Shown here: piece after piece, positions 17,245 to 25,936 of the stretch | Numbering within the stretch: the first letter of the stretch is position 1 | Layout of the letters: the number at the start of each line of letters is the position of its first letter | From: Aquabacterium parvum | Lineage (GTDB): Bacteria; Pseudomonadota; Gammaproteobacteria; Burkholderiales; Burkholderiaceae_C | Length of the DNA: 64,000 nt | NCBI RefSeq assembly: GCF_001447195.1 | Contig: NZ_LFRI01000157.1 | Coordinates: forward strand, 1-64,000 | Direction: 5' to 3' | The notes under the pieces: generated by a model | Told to the model about the DNA's origin: nothing | The model's database searches: none | The model's input: the letters and a program-made list of their open reading frames with translations, nothing else | Position numbers and translations under genes: made by a program

Positions 17245-19452
17245 TCAGTAGTCCAGTCGTTCGACCTTGACGGGCACCGGCTTGGCCGGGTTGGCGATGT
17301 AGCCCAGCGCTTGGCCGACCAGCTCCACCGAGTTGTCGAAACAGCCGTGGGTGGACTGCTCGGTGCCTGCGCCGTTGGAGATGCTGCGCGCGTCGAGCAG
17401 GTGCAAGTTGGCACCGCCATGGGGCAGGCCCCGCCAGAAGTCTTGCCAGCGGCGCACATCGGCCACGCGGTCGCGGGCCCAGCTGTCGTCGGCCGCATCG
17501 GGCTGGGTGGTGGCGGGGTCGAAGTTGCGGGCCATGCCCAGCAGCGGCATCTTGTGCACGTCCTCGAACGAGCGGCTCACGAGGTAGAGCAGCGACTTGC
17601 GATACGGCCCCACGGTGTCATCCAGTTCGTTCTTGTCGGACAGGGTGTGGATGTGGAAGTGCTCGGCGGGCAGCACGCCCTTTTGCACGGCCGGCACGTA
17701 GTGATCGAGCGCAAAGCGCGTGGTGCAGGCCGGCGCGAACAGGCGTGTGCTGGCAGCCTTGAGGCCTGCGGCCGACATCTGCTTGAGCATCGAGCCCAGC
17801 ACGATGGAGCCGGCGGAGTGGCCCACCAGGTGGATCTCCAGGCCCGGCACCTCGGCCTTGAGCTTTTTCAAGCGCTCCACCGCCAGGCGCACGCCACCTT
17901 GCGGGTCTTCGCTGGCGCGGATGGCGTTGAGCTTCATCTGGCCCCACATGGCGCCACCGGGTGCCCGCAGCACCGGCTCGAGCATGCGGTCGGTGCCTTC
18001 GGCGATGCGATCGAGCCAGCCGCGCGCCGGCGAGCCGCCACGCGAGGTGAGGCCGAACTTGGCGCCGAGTTCTTCGACGAGGTCTGAGACGGTCTCCATC
18101 GGGCCCGAGCGCCAGGTCACGAACAGGGGGTAGATGCCGTTGGCCAGGGCGTAGGGCGCCATCACGCGGACGCGACCGACGGAAGCGCTTTCGCTGTTGA
18201 GTCCACCATGGGCGTAGACCATGACCTTGACGCTGCCCCGGGCCTTGAGCCAGGCGGCGGGGCGGCTGAGCACGGCCGAGTCGAGGGCAGCTTGCGGGCT
18301 TTCGGCCGTGATGTCGTTGCGCACCGGGAAGCCCCGGTCGAGCACGATGGTGTGGCGGTAGGCCTGGTCGGCGTCGAGCGGGCGGTGCTCGGGCTTGCGC
18401 ACGCTGCGGTAGCGGCGCGCCAGGGCGTCGTCGGCACCGATGAGGCCATTGGGCCGGTCGGGCACGGCGCCCATGGCGCTGCCGCTGAAGGGCACCAGGA
18501 AGCGAGGCGAGCGCACCAGCTTGGCCGATGCGCCCGTGCCTTGGCTGCGCACCATGGGAGCCCCCTGCCCCAGTTGCTGGCAGGACACGCCCATGGTGAA
18601 GACCCAGGCGTCGGTGGCGTGCTGCACCCAGTCTTCATAGGGCAGCAAGGCAAAGCCGTGCGAGCCCCAGCTCGGGCCCCAGGAGTTCTGCACCACGAAG
18701 CCCTGCTCGTTGTAGCCCACCAGCGCGAAGGCGTGGCCGCCGGCTTGTTTGGGTTGGGCCACGGGCTTGATGCGCACCAGGTCGGCGTGGCCCTTGAGCT
18801 GCTTGCGGGTGGGCACGGCCCAGCCTTCGTGCACGGTGGCCGACACGTAGACCGCACCGTTCTGGAAAATGGCGGCCTGCAGGTCGACCACCGAACGCAC
18901 GTCGACGCGGTAGTACACGCCCAGCGTGCGCGAGAGCGCATCGACGTCCCAGTTGTGCTCGGGGTCGTCGGGCAGATCGGGGTCTTCAAGGGGGGCGACG
19001 TGCACGCGGCGGCCCTTGCGGTCGAGCTTGTAGGGCCACAGGTCTTCCCGGCACACGCCGTGGCGGTGCCAGCCCTTGAGCGCGCCGCGGCAGCTCGAGC
19101 CTTCGTAGTCCTCGCCTGGCCACTCGTCGTACATGCGCGCGAGCTGGTAGAGCATGGCGGGGCTGACCTTGCGCGCCTGGACCTCGGGCTTTTGCAGGCT
19201 GATCACGAAGCCCAGGTAGTTGACGACGGCGGCCAGGCCGAAGCCGGTGCAGGCCCCTTCGGAGCCCTGGTCGAGCACCAGCTTTTGTTTGGCGTACTGG
19301 GGCAGGTAGGTTTCGACCCAGTCCTTGGGCGGCCATTCCGATGGCAGGTTGCCCAGGGGCGGTGTGTAGGAGCGGTCTCGCAGGTCGAGCCGGTCAGGGC
19401 GGGCGTCGAGTGAAACGGTGCGTTGGCCGATGGTGGCCTGGCGGGTGGGCAT
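17245..19452 (-). CDS. Papain-like peptidase fused to alpha/beta-hydrolase
   Basis: This 735-residue protein joins two enzymes. Residues about 20-290 are a C1-type cysteine peptidase, with C68 in [16 protein letters not shown]240 in [11 protein letters not shown] and N256 in [10 protein letters not shown]. Residues about 405-700 form an alpha/beta-hydrolase with the nucleophile elbow LVGHSAGS (S546) and a preceding [10 protein letters not shown] strand. No signal peptide is seen. GGGGAGA lies eight bases before the ATG at 19452. It is upstream of the CHAP gene in the same direction. Role unknown; the pairing of a peptidase with a lipase/esterase-like domain and the location suggest a secreted effector. 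Confidence 0.75.
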   Translation of the reverse strand: MPTRQATIGQRTVSLDARPDRLDLRDRSYTPPLGNLPSEWPPKDWVETYLPQYAKQKLVLDQGSEGACTGFGLAAVVNYLGFVISLQKPEVQARKVSPAMLYQLARMYDEWPGEDYEGSSCRGALKGWHRHGVCREDLWPYKLDRKGRRVHVAPLEDPDLPDDPEHNWDVDALSRTLGVYYRVDVRSVVDLQAAIFQNGAVYVSATVHEGWAVPTRKQLKGHADLVRIKPVAQPKQAGGHAFALVGYNEQGFVVQNSWGPSWGSHGFALLPYEDWVQHATDAWVFTMGVSCQQLGQGAPMVRSQGTGASAKLVRSPRFLVPFSGSAMGAVPDRPNGLIGADDALARRYRSVRKPEHRPLDADQAYRHTIVLDRGFPVRNDITAESPQAALDSAVLSRPAAWLKARGSVKVMVYAHGGLNSESASVGRVRVMAPYALANGIYPLFVTWRSGPMETVSDLVEELGAKFGLTSRGGSPARGWLDRIAEGTDRMLEPVLRAPGGAMWGQMKLNAIRASEDPQGGVRLAVERLKKLKAEVPGLEIHLVGHSAGSIVLGSMLKQMSAAGLKAASTRLFAPACTTRFALDHYVPAVQKGVLPAEHFHIHTLSDKNELDDTVGPYRKSLLYLVSRSFEDVHKMPLLGMARNFDPATTQPDAADDSWARDRVADVRRWQDFWRGLPHGGANLHLLDARSISNGAGTEQSTHGCFDNSVELVGQALGYIANPAKPVPVKVERLDY

Positions 19453-19545
19453 GGCGGTGGTCTCCCCTCGTGTTGCATGTGTGAACAAATGCTAGCGAGA
19501 GGGCGCGCGCCTGCCCATCATGAAACCTAGGGAGTTGGGGTGCCT

Positions 19546-19625
19546 TTGCGCCAAGGTGCGTCGGCCTTGCGCCACGTCAGGGCGCAGTGATGCACCGCCA
19601 TGTCACCTTGCGCCAGGTGAGCTCA
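19546..19625. promoter_or_regulatory. Three direct TTGCGCCA repeats upstream of the PAAR operon
   Basis: TTGCGCCA occurs at 19546-19553, 19567-19574 and 19618-19625. The first two are 21 bp apart, about two helical turns. They lie in the 236-base gap between the divergent hydrolase gene and the PAAR gene and could be regulator sites. No protein that binds this sequence was recognised. Confidence 0.35.
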
Positions 19626-19688
19626 GCATGTGCGACCTTGCTTCTGCTAGATTCTTGTCCCATAAACGATCAAGCAGAGAGGAACAAC

Positions 19689-20105
19689 ATGGCCACGTTG
19701 CCATTTGTTGTATTGGGTGACCGAACCACTCACGGTGGGACGGTCATCAGCGCCGATTACACCTTTGACGTACACGGCAAGTACGTGGCTCGTGTCGGCG
19801 ACATGACTGTGTGCCCACGGTGCAAGGGAACATTCCCAATTGTCAGTGGCTCGCCTGACATGACGTCAATGGGCCAATCCCCGGCAAGACACGGCGACAA
19901 AACAGCATGTGGCGCGACATTGATAGCAGGCCAAACCCTCGCCACCTGGTCAGATCAAAGCTCAATCGCTGATTTCGCTGCCGATGACAAAGCAGAGGCT
20001 TTGGTGCAAGCAGCCAGCGTCGCTGCGCCAACCACCTCAGGTGTCTGCCTTGACTGCCTGATGAAGGCAGCCGCAGCGGGCAGCTCATCCGTTGTGCGAG
20101 GGTGA
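19689..20105 (+). CDS. PAAR-domain protein (type VI spike tip)
   Basis: The 138-residue product is a PAAR protein: LGDRTTHGGTVISAD, RVGDMTVCPRCKG, SMGQSPARHGDKTACGATLIAG show the repeating glycine/histidine/cysteine pattern that coordinates zinc at the tip of the VgrG spike. A C-terminal tail with CLDCLMKAAAAG follows. AGAGG precedes the ATG. It heads a five-gene operon ending in a toxin-immunity pair, so it likely carries that toxin. Base composition is clearly more AT-rich than the flanks. Confidence 0.88.
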   Translation: MATLPFVVLGDRTTHGGTVISADYTFDVHGKYVARVGDMTVCPRCKGTFPIVSGSPDMTSMGQSPARHGDKTACGATLIAGQTLATWSDQSSIADFAADDKAEALVQAASVAAPTTSGVCLDCLMKAAAAGSSSVVRG

Positions 20106-20107
20106 GC

Positions 20108-20605
20108 ATGGTCATTGATGTCAATGAGCGACTGGCCGAGTTGCGCCAGAACTGTGCTGCGCTTCGCCTTTACGCGCTGGTTGATGGTCTTCAATACCAA
20201 GATCATCGAGGCTTTCGGCTGACTGCTCAAAACGGGTACAGGCCCTTGTTCGCCGGGACGGCTGACGAGCCGTTGAACCATGCTGGCCCCTGGCTGGTTG
20301 ATGCAGAGACTGTTGGAAGAGAGCAGGTCGATGACTTGGCTCGCCTCGAATTTGAAGCGCCTGCTGTGACTTGGTTGATCGCCCCTCAAACCCCGGAAGG
20401 ATTGGCGCAATTGATGCAATTGCGCCTGAACACCCGTTTGCCTGATGGGCGAACAGCCCTGCTTCGTTTTTGGGATCCCCGTGTGCTGGTGAGCCTGGCA
20501 CAGCTGCTGGACGAAGTCCAACGAGTTGAGTTCTTTGCGCACATCGAAGAATGGCACTTGCTTGACAACGGCAAGCGGGCATGGATCGGGAGGCAGTCAT
20601 GCTGA
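20108..20605 (+). CDS. DUF4123 effector chaperone/adaptor
   Basis: DUF4123 proteins (Tap/TEC) load particular effectors onto VgrG or PAAR. The 165-residue product has the family's features: an early YALVDGLQYQD strand, PLNHAGPWLVD, a central AVTWLIAPQTPEGLAQLMQLRL and LLRFWDPRVL. The ATG at 20108 has a GAGGG ribosome site, and a GTG two codons earlier overlaps the PAAR stop codon, so translation is coupled. The next gene overlaps its end by seven bases (ATGCTGA). Confidence 0.85.
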   Translation: MVIDVNERLAELRQNCAALRLYALVDGLQYQDHRGFRLTAQNGYRPLFAGTADEPLNHAGPWLVDAETVGREQVDDLARLEFEAPAVTWLIAPQTPEGLAQLMQLRLNTRLPDGRTALLRFWDPRVLVSLAQLLDEVQRVEFFAHIEEWHLLDNGKRAWIGRQSC

Positions 20606-20946
20606 CACTGAACGAGGCCCAGTGGCGTGCACTTCAAGCCCATGACAATCGTCAGTTTGTGCTCAATGTGGTCGATCAGTTCTTAGCCAACAGGCCAGAC
20701 ATGCGCGAAACACCTGGGAAATATGGCGTGGCCGAGCGCATTCAGGCGGCACATGAGTACGGCACCCGGATCGGTTTCACATCCACACCTCACATGGTGC
20801 GATTGATGTACTTGGCCGCAGACGCACCTCGGATCCACGACGATCCAGTTGTCCATCACCATCTGAGCAAACCTGGCGCAACGCCAGAGCAGCGGCTGGA
20901 TGACTTGCTGGCCGTCATGAACAAAAAACTTGAGGAGACTTCCTGA
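20599..20946 (+). CDS. Small protein of the T6SS cargo operon, unknown function
   Basis: A 115-residue soluble protein begins MLTLNEAQWRALQAHDNRQF and is mainly helical and polar, with LVEKY-free but conserved-looking RIGFTSTPHMVRLMYLAADA in the middle. GGAGG is seven bases before the ATG. It overlaps DUF4123 upstream and shares one base with the toxin start downstream (TGATG). Similar small genes often follow DUF4123 in such operons. It may be a co-chaperone, but no function is established and none can be read from the sequence. Confidence 0.7.
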   Translation: MLTLNEAQWRALQAHDNRQFVLNVVDQFLANRPDMRETPGKYGVAERIQAAHEYGTRIGFTSTPHMVRLMYLAADAPRIHDDPVVHHHLSKPGATPEQRLDDLLAVMNKKLEETS

Positions 20947-21551
20947 TGGTTGCGCTTGTTGTTCCAGCGGTTGAAGCCGCTGCCATGCGTGTTTTGGCCG
21001 CCCTGGGTGTGGGCGTCGTCGCAGGCGCAGCAGGTGAAGCTGCGCGGGATGCTGCCAAGCAGCACAGCGAGGCGGCCGAACAGGCGAAGAGCACCCCGAT
21101 CGCCAAAACCGAGGCCACGGCCGGCACAAAGGAAAAGTGCAAGGCGTGCCCGCCAGACAAAGGTGCGCCCCTCAACAGATCAACAGCTGGCTGGTCTGAC
21201 ACATCGATTGCTTACCAAGCAAAAATCTGCGGTCTTCCGGTTGGGGCAGGCTTCATCACGGAGTGGATGTTCAACGGCATCAGCTTCGATGGCTTCGATT
21301 CCTCTCAATGTCTGTTGAAGGAAGCAAAGGCGAAGTACGATCAATTTTTTGATGAGTACCGCAGGGTTCGCGGCTGGTGGACAGAAGGTGCCGACAAGCT
21401 GGTTGAAGAGGCGTACCGGCAAGCCTCCGCTGCGCAACCAAGACCACCTGTCCAGTTGCGATGGCACTTCATGGAGCCCATCAGCTACCGTTATTTCTCC
21501 AAGGTGATCAAAGCCGCATATCCCGATCTCGAGGTGGTCTATCAGCCATGA
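20946..21551 (+). CDS. Tox-REase-5 family nuclease toxin
   Basis: The 201-residue product has an N-terminal hydrophobic alanine/glycine-rich stretch (residues 1-35), then a C-terminal Tox-REase-5 domain. The restriction-fold core shows ITEWMFNGISFDGFDSSQ with D115, followed by LLKEAKAKYDQF giving the ExK motif (E126, K128), and the family ending RWHFMEPISYRYFSKVI. The relative TseT of Pseudomonas aeruginosa is a T6SS-delivered DNase of this family. Here DNA cleavage is inferred. The stop overlaps the next start (ATGA), the classic arrangement for a toxin with its immunity gene. Confidence 0.85.
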   Translation: MVALVVPAVEAAAMRVLAALGVGVVAGAAGEAARDAAKQHSEAAEQAKSTPIAKTEATAGTKEKCKACPPDKGAPLNRSTAGWSDTSIAYQAKICGLPVGAGFITEWMFNGISFDGFDSSQCLLKEAKAKYDQFFDEYRRVRGWWTEGADKLVEEAYRQASAAQPRPPVQLRWHFMEPISYRYFSKVIKAAYPDLEVVYQP

Positions 21552-22273
21552 AATCAACACCAGCGATGGAGCTGTTCGTGCGTCGAGCACAGCCCACATT
21601 GATCGACGTCACCACGCAGTTGCAAGAGCTGTACGAATTCGCTCGTGTTGTCGGCGAGTTTTCACCGCTGTTGCAGCGTTGGTGTCTTTCGTCGGACAAA
21701 AGCAAACACGACGCACTCTTGTATGACGCCTTTGATGCCAATGGACCCACAACGGCTGCGTTGGCCGTGCTCCATCACAAGAGCATGGGCGTGACCGACG
21801 TTCGTTCCATTTCTCTTTGGAATGGCGCTGAATCAGATGCCGAAGTCGCCACGCTGTCATCTCGCGTGAACACCCTCGGTCGGCCGGACACGGTGGAATT
21901 CGCCATGCGAGTCGCTCCCGAAGTCACGGACTGGCGCGTGCCGCTTGGCTGGCTGCAACGCGCCATTGCCATCTGGCGTCCAAACGCCTGTTCATTCGGC
22001 CCGTATTGGTACAGTGACCACAAGGTCTTTGAAGATCGCCCGGGTGTTGCCTGGATGCTCTACCTGCCCAAAGTCTTGACTGCGCAGCAGGTGCCAGAGG
22101 CTCGTGCCTTGGTGCCTGTTGCCGACGAAGACAACAACCAGACGGGCACCATCATTGTCAGCATCACCGATGAGCCCTTCTCCGAAAACAACCCGGAGCA
22201 TGTCAAGGTGGCCAACTCGATTGAGACTCGGCTGGTTGACCAAGATCTGTTGCCACGTTACGCGGATTTGTGA
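21548..22273 (+). CDS. Immunity protein for the adjacent toxin (Imm52-like)
   Basis: The 241-residue product starts four bases inside the toxin stop codon. It has no signal peptide or membrane segment, as expected for protection against a cytoplasmic nuclease. Tryptophan- and glycine-rich patches (WRVPLGWLQRAI, CSFGPYWYSDHKVF, GVAWMLYLPKVL) recall Imm52, the family usually beside Tox-REase-5. The family name is a recall-level match; the immunity role rests mainly on position. Its 3' end overlaps by 16 bases the end of a convergent broken gene. Confidence 0.75.
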   Translation: MKSTPAMELFVRRAQPTLIDVTTQLQELYEFARVVGEFSPLLQRWCLSSDKSKHDALLYDAFDANGPTTAALAVLHHKSMGVTDVRSISLWNGAESDAEVATLSSRVNTLGRPDTVEFAMRVAPEVTDWRVPLGWLQRAIAIWRPNACSFGPYWYSDHKVFEDRPGVAWMLYLPKVLTAQQVPEARALVPVADEDNNQTGTIIVSITDEPFSENNPEHVKVANSIETRLVDQDLLPRYADL

Positions 22274-22917
22274 GAAGTCGGCCCCATTACGAATTTGATG
22301 GCCCATCCAAGAGCCCAAAACACAAAAGACAACACCAGAAAAGCAGCAAACGGAGCGAGCACCGAAATCGTTTTTGCAAATATTTCAAATTCGCGCGCCT
22401 GCTTACTCAATACGTCAACTCGAGCCTGAAGGCTGATGAATTTTTGTTTGACTTGTTTGTCTGCAAAATCAAAAATACCCTCCCTTTCATCGTGGCACTT
22501 GTACTCCCAAAGATCGGGTACGAAAGCGAACGGTCGGATGTCGCAGTAAAGCTAGAAATCGGGTTCTGAACTGAGACTGCCCTTGCGCAGGGACAGCAGT
22601 TGCTCTTCACTGCGCTTCATTTCATCTTTGGCAATCCCGCCATCAGCAGGGAGCTCATATGGAATGATCTTGTGGCTAAACCCGTCTGGCAAAAAAACAC
22701 TTCGTCCGAAAGTGATGGGCACCTGATGCCGGACGTTATTGGCGTTTTTGCCATCCCAGGTTTCGCTTATACACAGGAATTCTTCAGCCTGTTCAATGCA
22801 TGTGATAGTCGAATGATGGGGCAAAACAATTTCGTTTTCAGAAACCCACCATCCAAGCAAAAACAAAGGAATCACCAAAACCAAACAGAGACGCAGGAAC
22901 ATGGATTTGGCAAGCAC
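22258..22917 (-). pseudogene. Two-helix membrane protein gene interrupted by an in-frame TAG
   Basis: A frame starting near 22917 (GTG with GGAG eight bases upstream) or at the ATG at 22902 encodes a membrane segment FLRLCLVLVIPLFLLGWW and a periplasmic-looking domain up to SSEPDF, then TAG at 22552-22554. The same frame stays open and protein-like afterwards (DIRPFAFVPDLWEYKCHDER, QARVDVLSKQAREFEIFAK) and ends with a second membrane helix (FAAFLVLSFVFWALGW), stopping at 22258. The downstream part has no plausible start. A nonsense mutation, a sequencing error or stop readthrough would explain it. Function unknown; AT-rich like the T6SS island. Confidence 0.7.
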
Positions 22918-23033
22918 GGCCGACACTCCGATTATTTTCTTTTTAAGTATGCTGCCCAATGTGGGCCCAGATCGATCCGCACAGGAACGTAAATCTTAGC
23001 GTAGCCACCGATTTTGCTCGGGCCCCCTGAGCC

Positions 23034-24698
23034 TCAAGGCGACACCTTGCGCTTGATGAGCTGGGCCAGCGGCTGCGGCAGGCTGGCCAGCGAGCTCAGC
23101 ACATGCGGCAGCAGGCGCAGCTTCAGCCCGGCAAAGGCATTGGGCACCACGGCCTCGATGAGGTGAGGGCCGGGCGAGCGCAGGGCGTTCTCCAGCGCGG
23201 TGTTGAATTCTTCAGCCGTGGTGGCGCGCACCGAGTGCACGCCCATGCTGGCGCCCAGTTGCACGAAGTCCAGCCCGGGGTTGGACAGATCGAGCTGCGA
23301 GCGGGCCTTCTCGCCGCTGCCACCGCCCTGGCCCGTCGCCCCCACGCGCTGCAACTCCACGTTGAGGATGGCGTAGGACTTGTTGTTGAGGATGACGGTG
23401 GTGACGTTGAGCCGCTCGCGCGCCATCGTCCACAGCGCCTGGATGGTGTACATGGCCGAGCCGTCACCCACCAGCGCCAGCACCGGCCGGTCGGGGCAGG
23501 CGATGGCCGCGCCCACCGCGTTGGGCAGGCCCTGGCCGATGGCGCCACCCGTGAGCGTGACCACGTCGTGGCGCGGCGCGCCCTTGGTGAAGTGCGGCAG
23601 CATCACGCCCGAGGTTTGCGCCTCGTCGACGATGATGGCGCGCTCGGGCAGCAGGTGGCCCACGGCCTTGCAGACCTTCTCGGCGGTGAGCTTGCCCTTG
23701 GGGCGATCGGGCCGCGTGGCCGACTGCAGCAAGGGCTGCACGGCGTCGGCACCGAGCTTTTGCGCCAGCTTCGACAAGCCGCCCACGGCATCTTGCGAAG
23801 GCGAGGCCAGGGTGTGCACGGTGCAGCCCTCGGGCACCAGGTCGCTGGCCTTGCCGGGGTAGGCAAAGAAGGACACCGGCGACTTGGCGTCGACCAGGAC
23901 CAGGTGCTTGAGGCCGTGCAGCTGCACCGAGGCCAGCTCGGCCAGGTAGGCGATGCGCTCGACGTGGGGCAGGCCCGCGCCGCGCTCGATGCGCGTGGGG
24001 AAGACCTCGGCGAACAGCTTGACGCCGGCCTTGACCGCGATGCGCGAAGCGGCGAGGAGGCCGGGCTCGCGCAGGGCCCGCGCGCCCATCAACAGCGCGG
24101 TCTTCTCGCCCGACTGGATGGCCCGGGCGATGGCGTCGATGACGTCGTCCTCGGCCACCGGTGGCAGCACCAGCGTCGGCAGGGCCGCAGGCACGCCACC
24201 TTCGCTCCAGGACACGTCTGCCGGCAGGATCAGCGTGGTGACCTGCGCGGGGGTGCCCATCGCGGTGGCCACGGCCTCGGCGGCGTCGTTGGCCAGCTCG
24301 GCGGTGGACGACGAGGTGCGCACCCACTTGGAGACGTTGCGCGCCACGGTCTCGATGTCGGATTGCAATTGCGCGTCGTACTGGACGTGGTGGGTGGCGT
24401 GGTCGCCCACGATGTTGACAATGGGCACCCGGCCCTTGCGCGCGTTGTGCAGGTTGGCCAGGCCATTGCCCAGGCCGCAACCCAGGTGCAGCAAGGTGGC
24501 TGCGGGCTTGCCGGCCATGCGGGCGTAGCCGTCGGCCGCGCCGGTGGCCACGCCTTCGAACAGCGTGAGCACGGCGCGCATGCGCGGCTCGTGGTCGAGC
24601 GCGGCCACGAAGTGCATTTCGGAGGTGCCGGGGTTGCTGAAGCACACGGTCACGCCGGCGTCGGCGAGGGTCTTCATCAGGGCTTGGGCGCCATTCAT
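23034..24698 (-). CDS. Thiamine diphosphate enzyme, acetolactate synthase / benzoylformate decarboxylase-like
   Basis: The 554-residue protein has the three-domain ThDP fold: N-terminal Pyr domain (SNPGTSEMHFVAAL; E48 in LTLFEGVATGAADGYAR), central domain, and C-terminal PP domain with the ThDP/Mg motif VGDGSAMYTIQALWTM...ILNN. H71 (LLHLGCGLGNG) corresponds to the catalytic His70 of benzoylformate decarboxylase. Databases often label this subgroup acetolactate synthase, but there is no regulatory-subunit gene here. With a 2-hydroxy-acid oxidase encoded just upstream, decarboxylation of the resulting 2-keto acid is a reasonable inference. AGGAGA precedes the ATG. Confidence 0.8.
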   Translation of the reverse strand: MNGAQALMKTLADAGVTVCFSNPGTSEMHFVAALDHEPRMRAVLTLFEGVATGAADGYARMAGKPAATLLHLGCGLGNGLANLHNARKGRVPIVNIVGDHATHHVQYDAQLQSDIETVARNVSKWVRTSSSTAELANDAAEAVATAMGTPAQVTTLILPADVSWSEGGVPAALPTLVLPPVAEDDVIDAIARAIQSGEKTALLMGARALREPGLLAASRIAVKAGVKLFAEVFPTRIERGAGLPHVERIAYLAELASVQLHGLKHLVLVDAKSPVSFFAYPGKASDLVPEGCTVHTLASPSQDAVGGLSKLAQKLGADAVQPLLQSATRPDRPKGKLTAEKVCKAVGHLLPERAIIVDEAQTSGVMLPHFTKGAPRHDVVTLTGGAIGQGLPNAVGAAIACPDRPVLALVGDGSAMYTIQALWTMARERLNVTTVILNNKSYAILNVELQRVGATGQGGGSGEKARSQLDLSNPGLDFVQLGASMGVHSVRATTAEEFNTALENALRSPGPHLIEAVVPNAFAGLKLRLLPHVLSSLASLPQPLAQLIKRKVSP

Positions 24699-24761
24699 GT
24701 CGGGGTCTCCTGCAGGTCGGGTGTTCGTGTTGGAATCGGTCGAAATGGGGTCGGCAAGCGG

Positions 24762-25907
24762 TCAGTCCAGTTGGGCGGGGCCGATGTCCGACACCCGGGT
24801 CACGCCGGCCAGGGTCATGGCCAGCTGGAGTTCACGCTGCCAGCTGCGCAGCAAGTCGGTCAGCGCCGCCTCGCCCCCTGCGGCCAGCGCCCAGGCCCAG
24901 GGCCGACCGATGAGCACGCCCTGGGCGCCCAGCGCCAGCGCGCGGAACACGTCCACGCCACTGCGCACGCCGCCATCGACCAGCACGGTCAGCGCACCAT
25001 CGACGGCCCGCGCGATGCCCGGCAGCTTGCAGGCGGTGGCGGCCACGCCATCGAGCTGCCGGCCACCGTGGTTGGACACGACCAGTCCTTGCACGCCGCT
25101 GCGCACGGCCTGGCGCGCGTCTTCCTCGTCGAGGATGCCCTTGAGCAGCACGGTGCCCGGCCACTGGCTGCGCACCCAGTCGATGTCGGACCAGGTCACC
25201 GTGGGGTCGAACTGCGTGTCGATCCAGGCCTTGAAGGCGTCCATGTCCTGGGCCAGCGGCACCTGGTCGTGGAGGTTGCCAAAACCATGCGGCTTGCCTC
25301 GCACACCCACGTCCCAGATCCAGCCGGGACGAGACAGCAGGTGCGCCGCCTTGATCAGGGCCGCGCGGCCGGCCGAGGCCGACAGGCCGTTGCGGGTGTC
25401 GCGGTGGCGCATGCCCGAGGTGGGCAGGTCGACCGTGAAGACCAGGGTGCGGCAACCGGCTGCCCAGGCGCGTTGCAACAGGGCCTGCACGATGCCCCGG
25501 TCGCGCAACATGTAGAGCTGGAACCAGATCGGCTGCTGCACGGCGGCTTGCACCTCGCCCAGCGGGCAGATGCCCACGGTGGACAGGGTGAAGGGCACGC
25601 CGGCGGCCTCGGCGGCGCGGGCGGCCTGGACCTCACCGCGGCGCGCCAGCAAACCACCCAGCCCCACGGGCGCAAGTGCCAGCGGCATCTGGCAGGGCTG
25701 GCCAGCCAGCGTGGCCGATGTGTCGACGCCATCGACGTCGCGCAGAACCCGTTGACGCAAGGTCACGCCAGACCAGGCGGCCTCGTTGGCGCGCAGGGTT
25801 TGCTCGTCGGTGGCCCCGCCGTCCACGTAGTCGAAGAGGAAACGGGGCAGCTTCGCCTGGGCCCTCAGGCGCAGGTCGGCAGCGGTGGCGGGCAGGTGCA
25901 GGGGCAT
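24762..25907 (-). CDS. FMN-dependent alpha-hydroxy-acid oxidase/dehydrogenase (LldD/MdlB-like)
   Basis: The 381-residue enzyme has the TIM-barrel family signature. FYVDGG-like LFDYVDGGATDE sits near the start, K256 in VLLKGIL, and catalytic H280 and R283 in VVSNHGGRQLDGV, with the FMN phosphate loop LVDGGVRSGVDVFRALALGA. Members oxidise L-lactate, glycolate or mandelate to the 2-keto acid. The substrate cannot be fixed from sequence. It lies between the BASS transporter gene and the ThDP enzyme gene on one strand, consistent with a two-step route from 2-hydroxy acid to aldehyde. Confidence 0.85.
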   Translation of the reverse strand: MPLHLPATAADLRLRAQAKLPRFLFDYVDGGATDEQTLRANEAAWSGVTLRQRVLRDVDGVDTSATLAGQPCQMPLALAPVGLGGLLARRGEVQAARAAEAAGVPFTLSTVGICPLGEVQAAVQQPIWFQLYMLRDRGIVQALLQRAWAAGCRTLVFTVDLPTSGMRHRDTRNGLSASAGRAALIKAAHLLSRPGWIWDVGVRGKPHGFGNLHDQVPLAQDMDAFKAWIDTQFDPTVTWSDIDWVRSQWPGTVLLKGILDEEDARQAVRSGVQGLVVSNHGGRQLDGVAATACKLPGIARAVDGALTVLVDGGVRSGVDVFRALALGAQGVLIGRPWAWALAAGGEAALTDLLRSWQRELQLAMTLAGVTRVSDIGPAQLD

Positions 25908-25936
25908 GTTGGTGGACGCCTTCTCGCAAAGAGGGG

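Noticed and set aside
17634-17642. An exact TGTCGGACA inside the papain/hydrolase gene
   Set aside because: It falls in coding sequence for Leu-Ser-Asp codons that are common at this GC content, with no promoter role visible. It was counted as background.
22270-22569. A plus-strand open frame of 99 codons after the immunity gene
   Set aside because: The minus strand of the same bases reads as a coiled-coil helix and a membrane helix continuous with the upstream frame. The plus-strand frame has no ribosome site or sensible composition.
23034-24698. Annotation of the ThDP enzyme as a biosynthetic acetolactate synthase (ilvB)
   Set aside because: There is no regulatory subunit or branched-chain biosynthesis gene nearby, it has a histidine typical of decarboxylases, and it sits in a catabolic-looking cluster.
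24785-24793. An exact TGTCCGACA inside the hydroxy-acid oxidase gene
   Set aside because: It encodes Val-Ser-Asp near the C-terminus and is far from any start codon. It was counted as background and lowers the weight of single copies.
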